Of a stretch of 64,000 bases of DNA, positions 58,960 through 64,000 are shown piece after piece. This DNA comes from Kocuria rosea (GTDB lineage: Bacteria > Actinomycetota > Actinomycetes > Actinomycetales > Micrococcaceae): contig NZ_CP035103.1 in the NCBI RefSeq assembly GCF_006094695.1, positions 2,170,001 through 2,234,000 on the forward strand. The letters run 5' to 3'. The notes beneath the pieces are model-generated. The model ran no database searches. It was not told where the DNA came from and worked only from the letters and a program-made list of their open reading frames with translations. The position numbers and the translations under genes were made by a program. Each line of letters opens with the position of its first letter. Within the stretch, counting starts at the first letter, position 1.

Positions 58960-58965
58960 GGTCCG

Positions 58966-59973
58966 GTGCCCGCCCAGAGTCCCCCCGCGTCCTCGCCCGC
59001 GCTCTCGATCGAGCGCCTCGTGAAGGAGTTCCCGGTCCGCCGGCGCCGCTCCCGGCGCCCGGCCGGACCGGGCGCGGCGCGCGCCGACGTGGTGCACGCC
59101 GTCGACGGCCTGTCCCTCACCGCGCGGCACGGCGAGATCACGGCGCTGCTGGGCCCCAACGGCGCGGGCAAGACGACCACCCTGGAGTGCGCCCAGGGGC
59201 TGCAGCGGCCCACGGGCGGCACTGTCCGGCTGCTGGGGCAGGACCCGTGGCGGGCCAGCCCGGCGCTGCGCGCCCGCGTGGGCGTGATGCTCCAGGACGG
59301 CGGGCTCCCCCAGGCGGTGCGCCCGCTGGAGCTGCTCCGGCACGTGGCGTCCCTCTACCGCAGCCCCCGGGACATGGACGAGCTCGTGGAGCGGCTCGGC
59401 ATCAGCAGCTTCGACCGCACCGTGGTCCGCCGGCTCTCCGGCGGCCAGCGCCAGCGCGTGGCCCTGGCGGCGGCCCTCGCGGGCAACCCGGAGGTGCTCT
59501 TCCTCGACGAGCCCTCGGCCGGGATGGACCCGCAGTCCCGCAACATCGTCTTCGACCTCGTCCAGCAGCTGCGCCGGGAGGGGGTGTGCATCATCCTCAC
59601 CACGCACCTGCTCGACGACGCCCAGCGTCTCGCCGACCAGGTCTACATCGTGGACCACGGCCGGGTCATGGCCCAGGGGTCCGTGGCGGACCTGGTGGCC
59701 CCCGGCGCCGACGCCCCTGCCGTGCTCGTGCTGACGCTGGCCCCGGAGCAGCTGCGCGCGGGGCCGTTCCCGTGGGACGGCCCCGGGTTCGAGGGCGTCC
59801 GGGCGGACCGCGCCGACCGCACCGTGACCCTCACCGGCGTCCTCACGCCCCCGATGCTCGAGACCGTGACCCGGTGGTTCACCGCGACCGGCACGCTGCC
59901 CGAGTCCCTGTCCCTCCAGCCGCGCACCCTCGAGGACGTCTTCCTCGACATCTCCGGACGGGAGATCCGATGA
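58966..59973 (+). CDS. ABC-2 type transporter ATP-binding protein
   Basis: 335 residues from a GTG. One ABC domain: Walker A GPNGAGKTT (near residue 64), signature LSGGQRQRVALA, Walker B VLFLDEPSAGMDPQ, and the D-loop. A C-terminal dimerisation part of about 80 residues resembles drug or lipid exporters. It is the first of two genes and lies divergent from sufR. The ATG of the permease overlaps its stop. The substrate is unknown; similar pairs in mycobacteria lie next to sufR and cta genes. Confidence 0.92.
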   Translation: MPAQSPPASSPALSIERLVKEFPVRRRRSRRPAGPGAARADVVHAVDGLSLTARHGEITALLGPNGAGKTTTLECAQGLQRPTGGTVRLLGQDPWRASPALRARVGVMLQDGGLPQAVRPLELLRHVASLYRSPRDMDELVERLGISSFDRTVVRRLSGGQRQRVALAAALAGNPEVLFLDEPSAGMDPQSRNIVFDLVQQLRREGVCIILTTHLLDDAQRLADQVYIVDHGRVMAQGSVADLVAPGADAPAVLVLTLAPEQLRAGPFPWDGPGFEGVRADRADRTVTLTGVLTPPMLETVTRWFTATGTLPESLSLQPRTLEDVFLDISGREIR

Positions 59974-60758
59974 CCGCCCCCGCCCTGCCCACCGCCACCG
60001 CCCCCCGCCCGGAGCCCGCCTCCCTGGCCCGCCGGGTGGCCGCCCAGGCCCGCTACGAGACGCGGGCCGTGCTGCGCAACGGCGAGCAGCTGCTGCTGCT
60101 GGTCATCCTGCCGCTCATGGCCCTCGTGGCCCTGACCCTCACCGATCTGCTGGACGCCGCCGTCCCGGCCGGCGCCTCCCGCGTGGACGTCGCCGTGCCG
60201 GGCGTGCTGGCGCTGTGCGTGCTCTCCAACGCCTTCTCGGGGCAGGGCATCCAGACCGGCTTCGACCGCCGCTACGGGGTCCTGCGCTTCCTCTCCACCA
60301 CTCCCCTGGGCCGCGGCGGGCTGATCGCCGGCAAGCTGCTCGCGATCGTCGCGGTGCTCGTGGTGCAGTACGTGCTGGTGGCCGCGCTCGGCGCGGCCCT
60401 CGGCTGGCGCCCGGACGCGGCCGTCGTGCTCGTCTCCGTGCCGGTGCTGCTGCTCGGCGCCGCGGCGTTCACCGGGCTGGGGCTGCTCCTCGCCGGCACG
60501 GTGCGCGCCGAGGCGACCCTCGCCGTCACCAACCTCGTGTGGGTGCTGCTCGCCGCCGTGGGCGGCACCCTGTTCCCCTCGAGCACGCTGCCGGCGGGGC
60601 TCACCTGGATGGTGGAGGTGCTCCCCTCCGGCGCGCTGGGCACCGCCCTGCGCGAGACGTTCCTCACCGGGGCGCCCACGCCGCTGCCGGTGCTGGTGCT
60701 CCTCGTCTGGGCCGCCGCCGCCTGGGCCGGAGCCGTGCGCTGGTTCCGCTGGAGCTGA
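59970..60758 (+). CDS. ABC-2 type transporter permease
   Basis: 262 residues. Six membrane helices of ABC-2 type: EQLLLLVILPLMALVALTLTDL, VPGVLALCVLSNAFSGQGIQTGFDRRYGVLRFLSTTPLGR (the coupling-loop motif), and LTWMVEVLPSGALGTALRET. The start overlaps the ATPase stop (ATGA). The conserved coupling helix matches the exporter group. It works with the ATPase in one complex. A role in heme or respiratory assembly has been suggested only by location beside suf and cta genes. Confidence 0.92.
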   Translation: MTAPALPTATAPRPEPASLARRVAAQARYETRAVLRNGEQLLLLVILPLMALVALTLTDLLDAAVPAGASRVDVAVPGVLALCVLSNAFSGQGIQTGFDRRYGVLRFLSTTPLGRGGLIAGKLLAIVAVLVVQYVLVAALGAALGWRPDAAVVLVSVPVLLLGAAAFTGLGLLLAGTVRAEATLAVTNLVWVLLAAVGGTLFPSSTLPAGLTWMVEVLPSGALGTALRETFLTGAPTPLPVLVLLVWAAAAWAGAVRWFRWS

Positions 60759-60826
60759 GCCGCCGGTCCGGACCCGGCCCCGAGGGCCCGTCCCGGCCGG
60801 CGGGACCCGGGGGCCGCGGAGGCGGA

Positions 60827-60832
60827 TAAACT
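60827..60832 (+). promoter_or_regulatory. -10 box (TAAACT) for ctaA
   Basis: TAAACT lies 45 bases upstream of ATG 60878, leaving a leader of about 38 bases with GGAAGTG. Confidence 0.5.
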
Positions 60833-60877
60833 GGGCGCGGAGACCCCGCCGCACCGACCCCGTCCGGAAGTGAACTC

Positions 60878-61903
60878 ATGAACCGCGCCAGCGACCCCAG
60901 CGACGTCGACGTCCGCGAGCACGGCGGCGGCCTGCTGCCGAGCCGGATCACCCCGTGGGTGCGGTGGCTCGCCGTCGCGTCGCTGGTGGCGAACTCCGTG
61001 CTCATCCTCACCGGCGGGCTCGTCCGGCTGACCGGCTCGGGCCTGGGCTGCCCCACCTGGCCCCGGTGCACGGACGAGTCCTGGACCAACACCCCCGAGA
61101 TGGGCATGCACGGCCTCATCGAGTTCGGCAACCGGCTGCTGACCTTCCTGCTGGCCGCCGTGGCGGTGCTGACGTTCCTGGCCGTGCTCCGGCTGCGCCA
61201 CGAGCACCGCGACCTCTTCCGGATCGCCCTGCTGCTGGGTCTCGGCATCCCGCTGCAGGCCGTGGTCGGCGGGATCACCGTGCTCACCGGGCTCAACCCG
61301 TGGATCGTGGGCATCCACTACCTCATCTCCGGGGCGATGATCGCGCTGGCCACGGTGCTGGTCAACCGCACCCGGCGGCGCTCCCTGCCCGCCGTGCGGG
61401 ACGCCGAGCGCCCCGGCCAGGCCTACGGGCAGCGGCGGACCGTCCGCGGGCTCATGGTGAGCCTGGGGGTGCTCACCGCGCTGATCCTCTACCTGGGCAC
61501 CCTGGTCACGGGCACCGGCCCGCACGCCGGGGACGACACCACCGCCCGGCACGCGTTCGACGCCTACCTCGTCACCCGCGCCCACGCGGTCCCCGTGTAC
61601 CTGATCGTCGCGGCCGTGGTGCTCGGCCTCGTGCTCGCCCGCCGGCACCGGTGGCCCGTGCCGCTGGCCTCGAGCCTCAACGTGCTCCTGGCCGCGCTGG
61701 TCCTGCAGGCGCTCATCGGCTACTACCAGTACTTCAACGGCGTGCCGATCGTCGCCGTGGCCCTGCACCTGGTGGGCTCCGCGGTGCTGATCTGGGCCAC
61801 GGCCCGCACCGTGGAGAAGGGCTTCGCGGTCACCCGCACCCCGGCCCCGGTGCTGCGCAGCACCGACCGGGCGCAGCCGGCCGAGGCCCCGTCCCGCGGC
61901 TGA
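60878..61903 (+). CDS. ctaA: Heme A synthase CtaA
   Basis: 341 residues with eight membrane helices. Signatures include LTGGLVRLTGSGLGCPTWPRC with the Cys pair C58/C64 and GMHGLIEFGNRLLTF with the heme-ligand histidine and glutamate. GLNPWIVGIHYLISG and the C-terminal VAVALHLVGSAVLIW carry further histidines. It hydroxylates heme O to heme A for aa3 oxidase. It is convergent with the DapA-like gene and pairs with ctaB 1 kb away, which is on the other strand. Confidence 0.95.
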   Translation: MNRASDPSDVDVREHGGGLLPSRITPWVRWLAVASLVANSVLILTGGLVRLTGSGLGCPTWPRCTDESWTNTPEMGMHGLIEFGNRLLTFLLAAVAVLTFLAVLRLRHEHRDLFRIALLLGLGIPLQAVVGGITVLTGLNPWIVGIHYLISGAMIALATVLVNRTRRRSLPAVRDAERPGQAYGQRRTVRGLMVSLGVLTALILYLGTLVTGTGPHAGDDTTARHAFDAYLVTRAHAVPVYLIVAAVVLGLVLARRHRWPVPLASSLNVLLAALVLQALIGYYQYFNGVPIVAVALHLVGSAVLIWATARTVEKGFAVTRTPAPVLRSTDRAQPAEAPSRG

Positions 61904-61908
61904 GGCCC

Positions 61909-62826
61909 TCAGGCCCGCTCGTCGGGCGCCTCGTCGAGCAGCTCCTCGACGGCCTGGGCCAGGCGCTGCCGGCTGGCCGAGGGGATCGGCAGCAGCGGCC
62001 GCCGCGGCGGGGCCGTGCTGACGCCGCACACCTCGGCCAGGGCGTACAGGGAGCTCAGGGGCCGCTCCTGGCGCAGGATCTCCATCAGCGGGGTCAGCGC
62101 CGCCTGCCAGGTGCGCACCGCGCGGTCGTCGCCCGAGACCACCGCGGCCCGGAAGGCGGCGTACTGGCGCGGGAGCACCGCGGCGATCCCGGAGTGCCAG
62201 GCCGCGGCGTCCGGTGCCGCCTCGTGGAGCAGCCGCTCCCCGCTGACCCCGTGGGCCGTCCCCGGCTCCGCCAGCTCGGCGAACCGGTGCCGCCGTGCGG
62301 CGAGGTCCGCCGGGGAGTCCGCGGTGTCCTTGAACGCGCTGACGTTCTCCAGCCAGGACAGCTCGGCGGCGAGCTCCACCGGGTACGTGAAGCCCGTCGT
62401 CGTCGGGTTGTTGTAGATGCACAGCGGCAGGGACACGGCCGCCGAGACCGTCTCCACCTGGTCGGCGATCTCCTGGGAGACGAGCGGGATGTAGGACAGC
62501 GGGTTGAGCACGAGCCCGTCCGCCCCGCCGTTCTCCGCGGCGTAGGCCATCTCGAGGACCTCGCGGGTGGTCATCGCGGAGATCCCCGCCCCCACCGGCA
62601 CCCCGGAGCCGCGGGCGGCCTCCACGGCGACGCCCACGACCTCGGCCCGCTCCTCCCCGGAGAGGTACGCGAAGCTGCCCGAGCTGCCCAGGACCACCAG
62701 GGCGTCCACGCCCGATCGGGACAGCCGGCCGACGTAGCGCCCGAAGGACTCCAGGTCCAGGCGGCCACCCTGCTGGAAGGGTGTGATCGGGTAGGCGACG
62801 AGCCCGGTGAAGGTCATGCTGAGCAT
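61909..62826 (-). CDS. DapA-family (DHDPS/NAL) aldolase
   Basis: 305 residues of TIM-barrel fold. The Schiff-base lysine is K166 in AFKDTAD and the active tyrosine is Y138 in CIYNNPTTTG. The usual GTTGE motif reads GSSGSF (47-52), so the true DapA substrate site is changed and the enzyme is probably an aldolase or lyase of another alpha-keto acid. A TAGGAT -10 ends six bases before the ATG (leaderless). It lies between ctaA and ctaB, without a link to heme synthesis. Confidence 0.9.
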   Translation of the reverse strand: MLSMTFTGLVAYPITPFQQGGRLDLESFGRYVGRLSRSGVDALVVLGSSGSFAYLSGEERAEVVGVAVEAARGSGVPVGAGISAMTTREVLEMAYAAENGGADGLVLNPLSYIPLVSQEIADQVETVSAAVSLPLCIYNNPTTTGFTYPVELAAELSWLENVSAFKDTADSPADLAARRHRFAELAEPGTAHGVSGERLLHEAAPDAAAWHSGIAAVLPRQYAAFRAAVVSGDDRAVRTWQAALTPLMEILRQERPLSSLYALAEVCGVSTAPPRRPLLPIPSASRQRLAQAVEELLDEAPDERA

Positions 62827-62832
62827 GCGACC

Positions 62833-62838
62833 ATCCTA
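62833..62838 (-). promoter_or_regulatory. Leaderless -10 box (TAGGAT) for the DapA-like gene
   Basis: TAGGAT plus six bases precedes ATG 62826, which favours this start over the ATG three codons on. Confidence 0.55.
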
Positions 62839-62897
62839 GGTCCGGCCGGTCCCCCGGCCGGACGCGGGCGCCGCGGGGCCCGCCGGCCCCGTCGGGC

Positions 62898-63887
62898 TCA
62901 GAGGACGGGGCCGCCCACGAACGGGTCGACGGCCAGGGCGAGGAACACGAAGGTGATGTAGGCGATCGAGCCGTGGAAGACGTGCATCGCCTGCTTGTCC
63001 GTGGGCCGGCCGGCCACCGCGAGGGCGTGCAGCTTGTGGCTGTGGCCCACGAACCAGGCGCCCGAGGCCAGGGCGGTCACGGCGTAGACCCAGCCGGCGC
63101 CGCCGACGGGGACGAGCAGCAGCGAGCACACCACCGTGGCCCACGCGTAGAGGACCACCTGGCTGCCCACGGTGCGGGCCCCGGCCACGGCGCCCAGCAT
63201 GGGGACCCCGGCGCGGGAGTAGTCGTCGGCGTACTTCATGGACAGCGGCCAGTAGTGCGGCGGGGTCCACAGGAAGATGAACAGGAACAGCACGAGCGCG
63301 GGCCAGTCGAGGCCGCCCGTCACGGCGGCCCACCCGATCAGCACCGGCATGCACCCGGCGACCCCGCCCCAGACGATGTTCTGGGCGGTGCGGCGCTTGA
63401 GCACGATCGAGTAGAAGACCGCGTAGAGGAAGATGGCCGCCGCACCCAGGGCGCCGGCGAGCACGTTGACCCCGATCGTGAGCCAGGCGACCGACACGGC
63501 CGTGAGGACCCACGCGAAGACGAGGGCCTCGCGGTCGGTGACCTCTCCGGTGACCAGCGGGCGCTTGGCCGTGCGCTTCATCACCCGGTCCTCGTCCCGG
63601 TCGATGTAGCAGTTGAAGGCGCCGGCCGCACCCGCCGCGAGCGTGCCGCCCACGAGGGTGTTGAGGATGAGCCAGAGGTTCGGCATGCCCTGCTGGGCGA
63701 AGATCATGGTCGGCACGGTCGCCACGAGCAGCAGCTCGATGATCCGCGGCTTCATGAGGGCCACGTAGGCCCGCACCTTCCGGGAGGCCGTCATCCGTCC
63801 CTCGCTGCGGGGGGCCGCCGCATCACCCGTGTGCCCGTTGCCGAGGACGGCTCGTCCTGCGGGTCCCGACGTCTCGAGTGAGTTCAC
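62898..63887 (-). CDS. ctaB: Heme O synthase (protoheme IX farnesyltransferase) CtaB
   Basis: 329 residues from a GTG. Nine membrane helices of the UbiA superfamily; the first 33 residues are an extra tail. The metal-binding motif is N92-x3-D96-x3-D100 (NCYIDRDED), followed by [29 protein letters not shown] is the second motif. It transfers farnesyl to heme B, making heme O, which CtaA uses. The 113 bases from 63888 to the window edge hold no gene that I can see. Confidence 0.95.
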   Translation of the reverse strand: MNSLETSGPAGRAVLGNGHTGDAAAPRSEGRMTASRKVRAYVALMKPRIIELLLVATVPTMIFAQQGMPNLWLILNTLVGGTLAAGAAGAFNCYIDRDEDRVMKRTAKRPLVTGEVTDREALVFAWVLTAVSVAWLTIGVNVLAGALGAAAIFLYAVFYSIVLKRRTAQNIVWGGVAGCMPVLIGWAAVTGGLDWPALVLFLFIFLWTPPHYWPLSMKYADDYSRAGVPMLGAVAGARTVGSQVVLYAWATVVCSLLLVPVGGAGWVYAVTALASGAWFVGHSHKLHALAVAGRPTDKQAMHVFHGSIAYITFVFLALAVDPFVGGPVL

Positions 63888-64000
63888 AGAATCATTGCTC
63901 CCGGTTGCGGTGGTGTTCCCCCGGCTCCGTGCGCGAGGTCGGCCCGGAGACGGTGCGTCGCCGGCACGCAGGAGCGGTCGGCGCGGTGGTCGCGGGCGCG

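Overview
The window is a very GC-rich, densely coded chromosomal segment of an actinobacterium. A Micrococcaceae member, most likely Kocuria-like, is the best guess. The support is strong codon-position GC bias, GTG starts, ATGA/GTGA stop-start overlaps, many leaderless promoters, and actinobacterial markers: a SufR-SufBDC locus beside an ABC exporter and ctaA/ctaB, fabG-DUF3099-zinc ribbon-SURF1, a LytR-CpsA-Psr protein, SARP/BTAD and DUF2236 proteins, and GpgS. No rRNA, tRNA, CRISPR array, transposase or integrase was recognised. Genus assignment is inference.

Layout. 1-6.3 kb: end of a NodU/CmcH-type carbamoyltransferase, a STAS-like/small-Cys gene pair, a DUF2243-CtaG pair and PepN. 6.3-11.1 kb: a small and a large uncharacterised gene, then a translationally coupled HIRAN-like membrane protein and UbiB/AarF kinase. 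11.2-16.2 kb: a SARP-type regulator, an aldehyde dehydrogenase divergent from an SDR, a hypothetical and an MpaB/DUF2236 protein. 16.2-22.5 kb: glycosyltransferase, LCP ligase, lipoate-protein ligase, L31 type B, a secreted AMIN-like protein and a TrmH-family methyltransferase. 22.6-28.9 kb: ABC ATPase-TauE exporter, then a MatC-type carrier, class III CoA-transferase and enoyl-CoA hydratase divergent from a FadR-type regulator, with candidate operators between. 28.9-32.7 kb: SerB, a CitA/DcuS-like sensor kinase with its CitB-like regulator, and a small HTH protein.

32.8-36.1 kb holds mixed small enzymes (amidohydrolase, DHFR-like reductase, two VOC proteins, an SRPBCC protein). 36.3-41.5 kb: SDR-FabG, then DUF3099, zinc ribbon and SURF1, and an ABC-F ATPase. 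41.8-46.0 kb: a tightly coupled four-gene operon (GpgS-like glucosyltransferase, GT4 glycosyltransferase, Gfo/Idh/MocA oxidoreductase, zinc-type dehydrogenase) that looks like an uncharacterised glycoside pathway. 46.1-50.5 kb: AI-2E transporter, BioYMN biotin uptake and a YpfJ-type metallopeptidase. 50.5-52.2 kb is a less GC-rich islet with two orphan genes and GTCCCCAC repeats. 52.2-64 kb: NYN-LOTUS protein, ZIP transporter, the suf operon, the ABC exporter, ctaA, a DapA-like aldolase and ctaB.

Functional themes are heme-copper oxidase biogenesis (ctaA, ctaB, SURF1, CtaG-like), Fe-S assembly, cofactor supply (lipoate, biotin), envelope and glycoside synthesis, and organic-acid uptake with CoA activation. 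No wholly new defence or mobile system stands out. The best candidates for undescribed biology are the glycoside operon, the HIRAN-UbiB pair, the 50.5-52.2 kb islet and the organic-acid control region.
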